From assembly GCA_041917755.1 (NCBI GenBank), contig JAYRWY010000005.1, positions 1-64,000 of the forward strand: a stretch of 64,000 bases of DNA, given 5' to 3'. This DNA is from RGZA01 sp041917755. Lineage in GTDB: Bacteria > Pseudomonadota > Alphaproteobacteria > UBA9219 > RGZA01. Shown here piece by piece: positions 33,534-43,189 of this stretch (within the stretch, counting starts at the first letter, position 1; the number at the start of each line of letters is the position of its first letter). The translations under genes and the position numbers were made by a program. The notes beneath the pieces are model-generated. The model ran no database searches. It saw only the letters and a program-made list of their open reading frames with translations, and was not told the DNA's origin.

Positions 33534-34883
33534 ATGACCTCGTTATCATCTGGCAAATTGGGTGCCACTGTAAAAATTCTACCGCTCGACCTGACCCCGA
33601 TTATTGAGGGAATTGCAGCCAATAAAGGCCGCTTGCCGGTTGTTAAAACCATTTCCGAAGCGCCGCAAGATACATTGTTTGCATCACTTGAGCACCATCT
33701 TGCCGCACGCAGTGAACAAGCCGAAGGTTTGTTCCTTCCCCACACCCTTTCCTATTTTACGATTGGCGAAGCCAAAATCGAATTGCTGGAATCCGTCGTG
33801 GGTGCAGATGTGGTGATTATGCCAACCTATAATCAGGCGGCGCTTTCCGATAACCCGTTGGCTGCCGGTATTATGCGCGCCTTCTTGTTCAACAACTATG
33901 TGCTGCTGTCCCAATTTGCCGCCAACGTGGCGATGACGGCAGGCGCGCAGCGCACGCATTTATTCTCCCCCTATTCGCCCTATGAACGCAGCGATAAAAA
34001 GCACGAACAACGTAGCGGTATCTTGGCCAAAGCCATCGCCAAGATTTTCAGTGTGTTTTCATCTGTCACCGGCGTGCATTTACATGCACAGCAAATCGAA
34101 GGCTTTTACGACAATTCTTTCTTCAATGTGACCAATAACGAATTGTTCATGCTGGATTTCTTGCGCACCGACCCCAACGATATCTCGAAGAAAAAGCCAT
34201 TGCATGAACTGGATGAAGCGCATTTTGATGCGCTATTTAAAAAGGTGATTATCGCATCGCCGGATATTGGCGGATCTACCACCGTGAAAAATTTTGCCGT
34301 CGATGCCAAAGAAGTTGCCGCGATTATTCTGGCACAAAATCTTGCCGCACAAGGCAAGCCGGTCAAATACTACAAAGACAATCTGCCGGATATCGATATT
34401 GCCGCCGTGGATAAACGCCGCGATGCACGTAATCAGGCAACGTCGGTGTACAACATTATTTTCTCCGGCTCGCTAAAGAAAAAGCGCGTCATTATCATGG
34501 ATGATATTCTAGATACCGGCGGCACGCTGAGCAAAGCAGCGCAAGCCTTTATGGATAAGGGCGCAGCCGAAACCGCGGCCTATATCACCCATCCAGTGCT
34601 ATCGAATGACGCGGTGGATATCATCGCCAACTCCCCGTTGAAATGGGTGGGCGTAACCAATTCATTTAACGAAAGCGGTTTAAAACGTGCGCAGGCCATC
34701 ACCGATAAATTCCGCGTGTTTGATTTGGGCCCCGCCCTTGCGCAAATCATTGCCGATTTATCAACCGGCCCTCGCCCTACCCTGATTGAACCGCAACGTT
34801 ATGTGGGCGGCGATATGGGCGCAGCCTTGCGCGTCAAGGGCCGCTTCCTGCCCGCTGCCTTGGCCGCGCTCGAAGCGAAATAA
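33534..34883 (+). CDS. Ribose-phosphate pyrophosphokinase-like enzyme
   Basis: 449 residues from the ATG at 33534; a TTG at 33519 is an alternative. The N-terminal half has FSPYSPYERSDKKHEQRSG, like the PYxxYxRxDKK loop of PRPP synthases, and the C-terminal half has the PRPP-binding motif VIIMDDILDTGGTL (compare DDxxDTGGT). The metal-site His region is diverged, and the protein is about 130 residues longer than the usual 310-320, with insertions around 115-250. It probably makes PRPP from ribose-5-phosphate and ATP, which the histidine cluster at 40-48 kb uses as a precursor, or is a specialised relative. The canonical prs could lie elsewhere. Confidence 0.75.
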   Translation: MTSLSSGKLGATVKILPLDLTPIIEGIAANKGRLPVVKTISEAPQDTLFASLEHHLAARSEQAEGLFLPHTLSYFTIGEAKIELLESVVGADVVIMPTYNQAALSDNPLAAGIMRAFLFNNYVLLSQFAANVAMTAGAQRTHLFSPYSPYERSDKKHEQRSGILAKAIAKIFSVFSSVTGVHLHAQQIEGFYDNSFFNVTNNELFMLDFLRTDPNDISKKKPLHELDEAHFDALFKKVIIASPDIGGSTTVKNFAVDAKEVAAIILAQNLAAQGKPVKYYKDNLPDIDIAAVDKRRDARNQATSVYNIIFSGSLKKKRVIIMDDILDTGGTLSKAAQAFMDKGAAETAAYITHPVLSNDAVDIIANSPLKWVGVTNSFNESGLKRAQAITDKFRVFDLGPALAQIIADLSTGPRPTLIEPQRYVGGDMGAALRVKGRFLPAALAALEAK

Positions 34884-34964
34884 TTCGGTCATTAAACATC
34901 AGGTGAAAGTAAAACCCTGACCCTGCGGGTGGTATAATCACGCCATGAACAAGGCTGATAACGC

Positions 34965-36011
34965 ATGACCAACCAATCCATTTCACCCATTATTTCCATG
35001 CATCTGGATGCGTTAGTCCGCGCCTCCAACCATCGTATTCCGCAACGTTTCAAAGGCTCCACCGGAGAACTTAAAGGCGGAAAATTTTCTGGTTCAACAG
35101 GGGGAATTACATCCGAAGACTTGCGCCCGGCCATGCATGCCTTAAACCCGCCGGATATTTTTATCGCCTATACGGAAGCCTATATGGCGCAGCCCGATTT
35201 GTTTCAACGCGAAAGCGTCAAGGCAGCGATCCGTAATTTTCTAACTGTGTTTGAAAGCACCATTCATACCATCGATCAGGGTGAATTTGGCCGCTATATG
35301 GAACCGGAATGGAAACCCGCCAGCAACTTGCGCGGGAATGATTTGGGTGAAAAATCATCCCCTTTGCAAAAAATTCACGCGCTGGATGCCCTTATCGAAA
35401 ATCCCCATTTGTTGATTGCCTATGCGGTGGTGGATGCAGCATTTCGTGATTTTTATAACGAACAAAAAGCCTATTTTGAACAACCCGTTCCGCCGGATGT
35501 GCAACCCGATAACTGGCAGACCGTCCATGGCGCGGTCAATGTACTCAACACCATTTTCAACCGTACCAACAAGCCGGATGTGGGCATCGTGCATGGCCCA
35601 ATGGTGCATGGCTATTTCTATCACGTGCAACGTGTTGTCAATCACGGCGGCACCATTGGTGACATCACCGCAGACGACATCCGTGAGCATTTAAAGCTGA
35701 TTAATCCCAGCCAGATGTTTGATGGCACACAAACAACCTGTCCTGCCAAAAGCATTTTCATTGCTGCCGCGCTGGGCATTACCCGCCGCCAGCCAAGCGC
35801 AGATGAACCATCCCGATTGCGTCATCAACGGTTATGGACCATTTACGAACGGGCACGCAGCGAAGCAGGCGAATTGGCCAAAGAGATATCAGATAAACTA
35901 CACGGTCCGTTTTATTCTGCTGTTTACAACATGCGCGGCGAGTTTAAACGCCCAGTGCCGCGTATCGTTTCATCCACCCCGTGCGGCGATTTATCCGGCG
36001 GCCAATCCTGA
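34965..36011 (+). CDS. Unknown cytoplasmic protein
   Basis: 348 residues, no signal peptide or membrane segment, not recognised. It contains a His-rich segment with FNRTNKPDVGIVHGPMVHGYF and a repeated local pattern: DLRPAMHALNPPDIFIAY near residue 50 and DIREHLKLINPSQMFDG near 245. Both read as helix, N-P-[DS], hydrophobic. The similarity hints at a duplicated helical module. It starts 81 bases after the PRPP-synthetase-like gene on the same strand, so the two may be co-transcribed. Confidence 0.6.
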   Translation: MTNQSISPIISMHLDALVRASNHRIPQRFKGSTGELKGGKFSGSTGGITSEDLRPAMHALNPPDIFIAYTEAYMAQPDLFQRESVKAAIRNFLTVFESTIHTIDQGEFGRYMEPEWKPASNLRGNDLGEKSSPLQKIHALDALIENPHLLIAYAVVDAAFRDFYNEQKAYFEQPVPPDVQPDNWQTVHGAVNVLNTIFNRTNKPDVGIVHGPMVHGYFYHVQRVVNHGGTIGDITADDIREHLKLINPSQMFDGTQTTCPAKSIFIAAALGITRRQPSADEPSRLRHQRLWTIYERARSEAGELAKEISDKLHGPFYSAVYNMRGEFKRPVPRIVSSTPCGDLSGGQS

Positions 36012-36020
36012 TGACCCGCA

Positions 36021-37118
36021 TTATGGCGGCGTGCGCTTTTCTTCTTTATTCACACGGCCTTTTGCATCCTTGGCGGGTGCAGCCTGTTGACCTTCCTGGG
36101 TTTGTCCCTGCGCAGCATTGGGGGCGGCATCAGGGGCGGCGGGTGCTTCGGGCTCGGTCATCTGCACCGCGCCTGATGGCGCGGATACTTTTTCACCCTC
36201 ACAGGTATCTTTGATTAAACTGCGCTGCGTGGTGCCTTTGGGGCACAATGTTTTTTCATACACAATCACTTCGCCCGGCGTGCCCGGTGCATATCCCGCA
36301 ACATCACAAGAATAAGCGCGGTTGGTTTCCGCCGGCACACAGAAGCTTTGCAAAATGACCGGTGTCCATGCTTCGCGCGTGCAATTCAATGTAAAGCTGA
36401 CATACAGCACATCGCCATGGCTGGCGGGTTGTTCTTCGCCTTCTGCAACGGCTGGCGTGGCAATCCCCTCGCTGTTTTCGCATGTCCAACGCGCGGCAAA
36501 CTCCCGTGCGCCATCGATACTATAGGTGGTGTTGTCATCATCACGCGCAATCGGAAATTGCAATTCCATATTGGTTGCCGACACCAACGTATCCCCGCCG
36601 GCAGGCTTCATTTTTTCATCCGGCACAAGATCTGCTGCATTGCCTGCTTGTGCCACACTGTTGCTGGTCATCACTTGCTGCAACGTCCATTTGCCAATGC
36701 ACGGGCTGGGTGGTTCTGGAATATCACGAATGCTCACCGGGCGCGGCACGCAGCAGCCTGCGGTTTTCATAATACCGGGCACCAGTTGATTAAATGTTTT
36801 CCATTCTTCTTCTGTGCCAAAGGGCACAAGCACATCTTGGGTCGGCGAACGATTATCGATATACCGGCACAGCCCATGCACCCAGATGGGTTGTTTGCTT
36901 TTAATGGTACCGCGATCAAGCCGCGCAATCATAAATCCCTTGGCAAGCAGCGCGTTGTTTTCCGGCGGTGCATCGCACGATTGAAACGCCTGCCCATCCA
37001 CCGCGCGGTTTTTATCAACGATGCAAATACGTGTATTGAGTGGCGGTCCGCCCGCTTGCTGCGCGCTGGCAGTAAATGCGGTAAATAATAATGCTAGAAA
37101 AAGGGCAACAAGACGCAT
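36021..37118 (-). CDS. Secreted Cys-rich protein, paralogue of the next gene
   Basis: 365 residues from the ATG at 37118. Signal peptide MRLVALFLALLFTAFTASAQ with cleavage after ASA. The mature part has about 14 cysteines, expected to form disulfides in the periplasm, and a disordered Ala/Pro/Gln tail (APDAAPNAAQGQTQEGQQAA). Segment CRYIDNRSPTQDVLVPFGTE...EEWKTFNQLVPG matches VCVYLDNSGNQDYFVPMNTA...EEWIAFSDTNRT of the protein encoded at 37168-38619; the two are paralogues in this domain, but this one lacks the von Willebrand domain. Function unknown; probably extracellular or envelope. Confidence 0.65.
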   Translation of the reverse strand: MRLVALFLALLFTAFTASAQQAGGPPLNTRICIVDKNRAVDGQAFQSCDAPPENNALLAKGFMIARLDRGTIKSKQPIWVHGLCRYIDNRSPTQDVLVPFGTEEEWKTFNQLVPGIMKTAGCCVPRPVSIRDIPEPPSPCIGKWTLQQVMTSNSVAQAGNAADLVPDEKMKPAGGDTLVSATNMELQFPIARDDDNTTYSIDGAREFAARWTCENSEGIATPAVAEGEEQPASHGDVLYVSFTLNCTREAWTPVILQSFCVPAETNRAYSCDVAGYAPGTPGEVIVYEKTLCPKGTTQRSLIKDTCEGEKVSAPSGAVQMTEPEAPAAPDAAPNAAQGQTQEGQQAAPAKDAKGRVNKEEKRTPP

Positions 37119-37167
37119 CGGCACACTCAGATAAAAGCATAACTTTTAAAAAGCTTAGCCTACTGCG

Positions 37168-38619
37168 TTACTTGCTGCAATTCTGATTAAAGTCGAAATC
37201 GCGCTCGCTATCGACCTTCTGGTCGACAAAGACCTGCTTGCCGGTGCAGTAATCTACCACGGCATCATAGGTTCCGCGTTTTACCTTGGTGGTTTGCCCT
37301 GCCAAAACGGTATAAAGCGGCTCGCCTGTGGTGTTACCCGGCGCATAAAGACGCAGGATAGGCTTGCACGATTTATCGGTCACATCCTTCACGATGCTTT
37401 CCACCGCTGCAATAATCTGGTCTTGCGAATTGGCCGGTGAATACTTGTTCATCGCCTTGAAGAACGCATTGGCATCGGCATCATTGGTTTCACCGTATTT
37501 GATACCGTACACCTCAATGCCCTTTTCACGCAGCTGTTTGACTGCAAATTCAGGGTTACCAAAGCAGGTTTCAAATCCATCAGAGAGCACCAACATCACG
37601 CGGCGCTTGCTGGCATCCTGAAAGAAGTCCGCCGCATAACGAATGGTCGTATCAATTGGCGTGTTGTTGCTGGCAAAGACAGGCCCAACCAGATTGTTGA
37701 TTTGGGTGGCATTCGCAGCCAACGGCCCATACAAACGGCCATAGGTGCAGCTTTCCTTGGATGGATCATCCAGCTTGTTCGCATAGCCATCACCGCCAAT
37801 TACGGTAATGGTCACCGGGATATCCGGGCGTGGCACAAGGTATTGTCCAACCAATGAACGCAATGCGTTTTGCGCGCCGCCCAACAATTGATCCATTGAT
37901 GCAGACGCATCCAGCACCATTGCAAATTCTGCCGACTTCACATCGCTACCGCACACCTTGCCGTTAAAGGTCAGGCCAGCCGATTCAACACAGCTTCCGG
38001 TTTCAGTAATTTGCCACTCGCCGCAATTGACCACCGGAACACTGGTTTCAATGCCGGTAGTTTTGTCTTTGGTTTTGATATGTGCGGGGCACAAAAATTC
38101 AACGGAATAATCACCTGTGGTGGTAAAGCGCTGAACAGTGGTGGGATCATCCGAAACGCGTGTATCCAGCAAGTTGTATTTGTTTCCACAGGAATCTTCC
38201 TTAACGCCGCCAGGGCAACCCACCACCACGCGCACATCGGCTGGCGTGCGGTTGGTATCGCTAAAGGCAATCCATTCTTCCGCCGTGTTCATCGGCACGA
38301 AATAATCCTGATTGCCGCTATTATCCAAATATACGCAAACCTTTAAACCTGTTGCGTAAGTAGCCTTTAACATGTTGGCGCCATCGCCTTTGCAGGTCCA
38401 TGTGGATTCACAAAGGTTGGTTCCATTATCAACTTTATAAGCAGGGCTGCATAAGGTCGGAATTGGGCTAGCGTTGGTAATTTCTGATCTGCACACGCCT
38501 TGCAGATGGAAGTAATCGCCTGCCTTGCCGCTATAGACCAGGCCATCATCCTTGGCCGCAATAGCAGGCAATGCGATGAGAGAGAGTAAAAGGGCGGCGA
38601 TGAATTTTTTAATCAGCAT
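37168..38619 (-). CDS. Secreted von Willebrand factor A-domain protein
   Basis: 483 residues. Signal peptide MLIKKFIAALLLSLIALPAIA. A Cys-rich N-terminal region (25-220) shares a domain with the neighbour at 36021. A VWA domain follows (about 225-400): the MIDAS motif EFAMVLDASASMDQ (DxSxS), a Thr in DTTIRYAADFF, and VLSDGFETCFG with the MIDAS Asp. The C-terminus (400-483) may be a beta-sandwich (YTVLAGQTTKVKRGTYDAVV). VWA domains with an intact MIDAS bind divalent metal and protein ligands, so an adhesion or envelope-assembly role is plausible. It lies 50 bases upstream of its paralogue and is probably co-transcribed with it. Confidence 0.8.
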   Translation of the reverse strand: MLIKKFIAALLLSLIALPAIAAKDDGLVYSGKAGDYFHLQGVCRSEITNASPIPTLCSPAYKVDNGTNLCESTWTCKGDGANMLKATYATGLKVCVYLDNSGNQDYFVPMNTAEEWIAFSDTNRTPADVRVVVGCPGGVKEDSCGNKYNLLDTRVSDDPTTVQRFTTTGDYSVEFLCPAHIKTKDKTTGIETSVPVVNCGEWQITETGSCVESAGLTFNGKVCGSDVKSAEFAMVLDASASMDQLLGGAQNALRSLVGQYLVPRPDIPVTITVIGGDGYANKLDDPSKESCTYGRLYGPLAANATQINNLVGPVFASNNTPIDTTIRYAADFFQDASKRRVMLVLSDGFETCFGNPEFAVKQLREKGIEVYGIKYGETNDADANAFFKAMNKYSPANSQDQIIAAVESIVKDVTDKSCKPILRLYAPGNTTGEPLYTVLAGQTTKVKRGTYDAVVDYCTGKQVFVDQKVDSERDFDFNQNCSK

Positions 38620-38803
38620 GATTATGTACCAGCGCTTGAGGATAAACCATCACGGGCAAATCCGGATTCGTAATATATGCTTAGTCTAACGGAGTCATCT
38701 CACCAAGGTCAAACAACCTAATCATTTCAACCTACTGATTTTAGGGGTGATTTGTGGCTTTTATACGCGTGAAATGAGCACAGGCATTAAGAAGTATTAA
38801 GGC

Positions 38804-39373
38804 CTACAGCTTCTCTAGCGTCACGTTTTTATTGGTGTAAATGCAAATACCGGCAGCGATATCAAGGGCTTTGCGTGCTACCGCTTCGGCATTCATATCC
38901 TTGGCATCTATTAACGCGCGCGCCGCCGCCAAGGCATAGGCCCCGCCAGATCCAATACCGATAATACCGTCTTCGGGCTCTAACACATCGCCCATCCCCG
39001 TCAGGATGAGGGAGACATCTTTATCCGCAACCGCCATCATCGCTTCCAGTTTGCGCAGATATCTGTCGGTGCGCCAATCCTTGGCCATCTCCACACAGGC
39101 TCTTGTCAACTGACCGGGGTGTTTTTCCAGTTTACCTTCAAGGCGTTCAAACAATGCAAATGCATCGGCAGTCGCGCCTGCAAATCCGGCAATCACATCG
39201 CCCTTTGCGCCAAGACGCCGCACCTTGCGCGCATTGCTTTTCATCACGGTGGCACCAACGGTGACTTGGCCATCGCCAGCTATCACCACCTCGCCACCCT
39301 TGCGGATTGCGATAATGGTCGTGCCATGCCAATTGGGGTTATGGGCGGGATTTTGTTCATTGCTCATGAACAT
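38804..39373 (-). CDS. hslV: ATP-dependent protease subunit HslV
   Basis: 189 residues including a propeptide of about 17; the mature enzyme starts at the catalytic Thr of HGTTIIAIRKGG. Other family blocks are VVIAGDGQVTVGATVMK, FAGATADAFALFE, AKDWRTDRYLRKLEA, GIGSGGAYALAAARAL and ICIYTNKNVTLEKL. With the HslU ATPase it forms a two-ring chamber that degrades misfolded or regulatory proteins. hslU, often adjacent, is not seen; the next gene on this strand is the VWA gene. The start may be the second ATG, at 39367. Confidence 0.95.
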   Translation of the reverse strand: MFMSNEQNPAHNPNWHGTTIIAIRKGGEVVIAGDGQVTVGATVMKSNARKVRRLGAKGDVIAGFAGATADAFALFERLEGKLEKHPGQLTRACVEMAKDWRTDRYLRKLEAMMAVADKDVSLILTGMGDVLEPEDGIIGIGSGGAYALAAARALIDAKDMNAEAVARKALDIAAGICIYTNKNVTLEKL

Positions 39374-39426
39374 ATAATTAGTGCGTTTAAATGCACTTGG
39401 CTAGATGCTTTGCTAAAAAGCCATAT

Positions 39427-39978
39427 CTAATAGCGGATTTTTTCAATCGCGGCGCCAAGCCGTGCGCGCAATCTACCAAGCGGGCGCTTAGGCGCGGGCA
39501 CATTCTGCAACTGCTGCGCAATCATCACTTTGGCATCGTCAATGTTTCCGCGTGATATCCCGCGCAAATCATCGTCGATGTCTTCATGGTCACGCACGCG
39601 TACGGCAATCAGATTGGCCTGCCCCGCAGGATATGCATCGGCACTATCATCAAAAATAACGTAAGCGTCGGTTTTACCTTGCGCCACTCGCCGCTCCACA
39701 ACTGACGCACGCGAACCCGTCGGATAGATTTTAAATGGCAACCCCGCTTTTAATCCGGCCTGTTCAAAAATATCGCGCACATCCTTGGCAGGAAGCTCCT
39801 GCCGGTAAGATGTCACTGGCACAATCGTCACCTTGTGACCTTGTCCTTGCAGATACTCGATGAAATGGTTGGTGCGGCGCATGCTTCCGGCAAAAGGTGC
39901 TTGGCGCGACCCGTCAAGCGTTACCACGCGCCCTGCAAATACATCATTCCAATCCAGAAAAAAATCTATCCGTGCCAT
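39427..39978 (-). CDS. Unknown protein, possibly HAD-like
   Basis: 183 residues. The first strand MARIDFFLDWNDVFAGRVV could be a HAD motif I in which the usual DxDG is changed to DWND. VTIVPVTSYRQELPAKD has the position of motif II (Thr/Ser followed by a basic helix), and DAYVIFDDSADAYP that of motif IV (DD). The resemblance is weak but ordered. The first gene upstream of hslV in the same direction (53-base gap), so the two may be co-transcribed. Divergent from hisD. Confidence 0.5.
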   Translation of the reverse strand: MARIDFFLDWNDVFAGRVVTLDGSRQAPFAGSMRRTNHFIEYLQGQGHKVTIVPVTSYRQELPAKDVRDIFEQAGLKAGLPFKIYPTGSRASVVERRVAQGKTDAYVIFDDSADAYPAGQANLIAVRVRDHEDIDDDLRGISRGNIDDAKVMIAQQLQNVPAPKRPLGRLRARLGAAIEKIRY

Positions 39979-40073
39979 ATGTCTTCACTACTCTTAATAC
40001 ACAGCCATTATAAATAACGTTTATACAACTAAATCCAGTTTCTTTTTATGCGCCGCTTTCCTATATTATCCTT

Positions 40074-41429
40074 ATGAAATTGAACATCTGGAAACTTAAC
40101 GAACTCTCTGCGGCGGATAAATCCCGCCTGTTGCGTCGCTCCGAAATCGCCATTGATGGCGTGATGGATGCCGTGCGCCCGATACTCGAAGATGTTCGTG
40201 TGCGCGGGGATGCAGCGCTGATTGATTACGCGATGAAGTTTGACCGCGCGGATATTTCCGGTGGCATCAAAGCCACCGATGCCGATTTTGAAAAAGCCTA
40301 TACATCACTTGAGCCTACCATCATCAGCGCAATTAAGACATGCGCGGGCAACATCACCAAACATCACCAGCAACAAATGGCGCGCGTTGAGCGTGAATGG
40401 ATGGAAGAAGTCGCCCCCGGTGTCTATGGCGGCGAAAAAGTAACGCCAATTGACAGCGTGGGCATTTACGTGCCGCGCGGCAAAGGCGCGTTCCCATCCA
40501 TGATGTATATGTTATGCGCGCCTGCAAAAATCGCCGGCGTAAAAACCATCGCGGTGGTCACCCCGCCAGCACCTGATGGCAATTTTGATGCGGCATCTCT
40601 GGTCGCGGCCGATGTATGCGGCGTGCGCAATGTTTATAAATCCGGCGGCGCGCAGGCGATTGCTGCCCTCGCCTATGGCACCGCAACTATTCCTAAAGTC
40701 CTGAAAGTGGAAGGCCCCGGCAGCCCTTATGTGGCGGCTGCTAAACGTCTTCTCTCCCATGTCATTGATCCCGGTATGCCCGCTGGCCCATCCGAAGCCA
40801 TTGTGCTGGCCGATGCCTCCGCCAACGCATGGAACACCGCATTGGATATGATGAATGAAGCCGAACATGGCGATGACAGCGCGTGTTTATTGGTCACGGA
40901 TTCAGAAAAATTAGCGGCTGATGTAGCAGCAGCCCTGCCCAAAGTCTTGGCCGCACTTCCCGAACAACGCCGCAAATATTGCGAAGCGGGCTTTTCAACT
41001 TTTGGCGGCATCATGATCTGCAAAGACATGGATGCAGCTATTGCATTCTGCAACGAATATGCGGTTGAACATTTGCTGATTAAAACCAAAAATCCGGAAA
41101 GCATTTTACCGCGCATCACCAATGCGGGTGAAATTTTATTGGGCGAAAGCACACCGTCAGTACTTGGTAATTTTGGCATTGGCATTAATGCGGTGTTGCC
41201 CACCGGCGGCGCAGCACGCACCCATAGCTGCACCTCGGTATGGTCGTTCCTTAAACGCTCCAGCCTTTCCTATGTCACGCCCGAAGGCTATCAATCACTG
41301 AAAACACCGGTTGAAATTCTGGCCGAATATGAAGGCTTTATCGGCCATGCCCATGTCACGCAAAAACGTGATGAAACCGCGTTTAAGCCTGTAAATATTG
41401 CCCAAATCGGCAAGACAGCCAAAAAATAA
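40074..41429 (+). CDS. hisD: Histidinol dehydrogenase
   Basis: 451 residues. Family motifs: VDSVGIYVPRGKGAFPSMM, SGGAQAIAALAYGT (NAD-binding loop), EGPGSPYVAAAKR, IDPGMPAGPSEAIVLAD (zinc/substrate region), MNEAEHGDDSACLLV with two His ligands, and THSCTSVWSFLKR near the C-terminus. It oxidises L-histidinol to L-histidine in two NAD-dependent steps. First gene of the histidine cluster; the next gene starts 90 bases on. Confidence 0.97.
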   Translation: MKLNIWKLNELSAADKSRLLRRSEIAIDGVMDAVRPILEDVRVRGDAALIDYAMKFDRADISGGIKATDADFEKAYTSLEPTIISAIKTCAGNITKHHQQQMARVEREWMEEVAPGVYGGEKVTPIDSVGIYVPRGKGAFPSMMYMLCAPAKIAGVKTIAVVTPPAPDGNFDAASLVAADVCGVRNVYKSGGAQAIAALAYGTATIPKVLKVEGPGSPYVAAAKRLLSHVIDPGMPAGPSEAIVLADASANAWNTALDMMNEAEHGDDSACLLVTDSEKLAADVAAALPKVLAALPEQRRKYCEAGFSTFGGIMICKDMDAAIAFCNEYAVEHLLIKTKNPESILPRITNAGEILLGESTPSVLGNFGIGINAVLPTGGAARTHSCTSVWSFLKRSSLSYVTPEGYQSLKTPVEILAEYEGFIGHAHVTQKRDETAFKPVNIAQIGKTAKK

Positions 41430-41518
41430 GCGCGAATATTACATTCTGAAACATCAAATGCGTTGCCCTTGCACGGGCAATATCTTAATTTCAGGCCTTC
41501 TTATTATCAGAGGTTGTT

Positions 41519-43189
41519 ATGAAGTGGTTTACCTCCCTCATTCGGGAAGATTTGTTATCCATCCCTGTCTATTCATCGGCAATTGTCGAGGCAGGCGGTT
41601 ATGTGCCCCCCATCAAGATTGATGCGAATGAAAGCCCATGGCCACCCTTTGGTTCGTTGAGCAAACTCTGCAAACCCAACCGCTACATCGAAGACCAACA
41701 GCCGCCTGAATTACTGCAACGCCTTGCCATTGAATGGGGCGTTACCCCTGACCAGATTATGCTCGGCCGTGGCAGCGATGAAGGCATTGATGTGCTTATT
41801 CGTCTGCTGTGCAATGCGCGCGAAGACAGCATCATCATCTGCCCGCCAACTTTTGCGATGTATAACCACTCCGCTTTATTGCAAGGCGCGGGCGTTGTGA
41901 AAGTTCCGCTCAACGATAAATGGCAACTGGATGTGGCTGGCATTACCAAAGCACTCACGCCAAAAACCAAACTGGTATTCTTCCCATCGCCCCACGCGCC
42001 GATGGGTCATTTGATGAACCGCGCGGATGTGTTGGCGGTCATTAAAGCCTGCCATGAAAAAGCATTGGTGGTGGTTGATGAAGCTTATGCTGCCTACAGC
42101 AGCGAGCCCGAAGGCCTTATCCCTGAATTGAAAAATTACACCAATTTGGTGGTGCTGCGCACGCTTTCAAAAGCCTACGCGCTGGCTGGTGAACGCATTG
42201 GCGGCGTGATTGCGCATCCTGAAATCATCGCGCGTCTGCGGGCCATTCTTGCGCCTTATCCCTTGCCGCAAAGTTCCGTGCGCGCCGCGCTTGATGCACT
42301 GAGCCCCAATGGCCTGGTCGATGGCGCACAACACCGCGCGATTTTGATATCCGAGCGCAAACGATTAGCGCAGCTTTTGCTTAAATCACCTTTCGTGGAA
42401 TCCATCTTCCCAAGTGATGCAAACTTTTTGCTGGTAAAGGTCAAAGACCCCAAGCAGGTTCTGGAAACGCTCAAACGGGCGGGCATTCTGGCGCGTAACC
42501 GCAGCTCAGCCATTCCAAATACCATCCGTTTTTCCATCAGCACACCTGATGAAAACGATTTGGTATTACGCGCCATGGGCGTTGAACTAACCGCTGCAAA
42601 TAAAGGCACTATGCCGCGTTTATATTCATCATCGCGCGGTACCAAAGAAACACAAATCAATGTCACGGTGAATTTGGATAAGCCGGATTTCTTGGATATC
42701 TCCACCGGCATTGGCTTTTTCGATCACATGCTGTCCCAGCTCGCAAGCCATGGCGGCTTTGGTCTCGCCCTGCATTGCAATGGCGATTTGCACATCGACC
42801 AGCATCACACGATTGAAGATTGCGCATTGGCGCTTGGCGAAGCACTCAAGCAGGCCTTGGGTGATAAGCGCGGCATTGCCCGCTTTGGCTTTACAGCACC
42901 GCTGGATGAGGCCTTGGCGCAAGCCACCATTGATTTATCGGGCCGTCCGTTCGCTGCATTCAACGGTAAATTTCCTGCCGAACTGATTGGCGGAATGAGC
43001 AGCGAAATGGTGCCGCACTTTTTCCATTCATTATCGGTGGCGATGGCGGCGGCCATCCACATTACGGTGACGGGCGATAACGCGCATCACATGGCCGAGG
43101 CATCGTTCAAGGCCGTTGGCCGCGCGTTGCGCCAAGCCTTTGCACGTGTCGACAGCACCAGCATCCCGTCAACCAAGGGCGTGCTATAA
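41519..43189 (+). CDS. hisC-hisB: Fusion: histidinol-phosphate aminotransferase (HisC) + imidazoleglycerol-phosphate dehydratase (HisB)
   Basis: 556 residues in one uninterrupted frame. Residues 1-355 are a fold-I aminotransferase: KIDANESPWPP, MLGRGSDEGIDVLIR, DEAYAAYS, PLP-Lys218 in TLSKAYALAGERIGG, and IRFSIST for the carboxylate-binding Arg. Residues 365-556 are the dehydratase, starting MPRLYSSSRGTKETQ: GIGFFDHMLSQLASHGGF, DQHHTIEDCALALGEAL, SGRPFAAF, MVPHFFHSL, and DNAHHMAEASFKAVGRAL, with all metal-binding His and Glu present. HisB is usually free in bacteria or fused to a histidinol-phosphate phosphatase, so a HisC-HisB fusion is unusual. It joins two non-consecutive pathway steps. 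hisH begins at the next base after the stop. Confidence 0.93.
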   Translation: MKWFTSLIREDLLSIPVYSSAIVEAGGYVPPIKIDANESPWPPFGSLSKLCKPNRYIEDQQPPELLQRLAIEWGVTPDQIMLGRGSDEGIDVLIRLLCNAREDSIIICPPTFAMYNHSALLQGAGVVKVPLNDKWQLDVAGITKALTPKTKLVFFPSPHAPMGHLMNRADVLAVIKACHEKALVVVDEAYAAYSSEPEGLIPELKNYTNLVVLRTLSKAYALAGERIGGVIAHPEIIARLRAILAPYPLPQSSVRAALDALSPNGLVDGAQHRAILISERKRLAQLLLKSPFVESIFPSDANFLLVKVKDPKQVLETLKRAGILARNRSSAIPNTIRFSISTPDENDLVLRAMGVELTAANKGTMPRLYSSSRGTKETQINVTVNLDKPDFLDISTGIGFFDHMLSQLASHGGFGLALHCNGDLHIDQHHTIEDCALALGEALKQALGDKRGIARFGFTAPLDEALAQATIDLSGRPFAAFNGKFPAELIGGMSSEMVPHFFHSLSVAMAAAIHITVTGDNAHHMAEASFKAVGRALRQAFARVDSTSIPSTKGVL

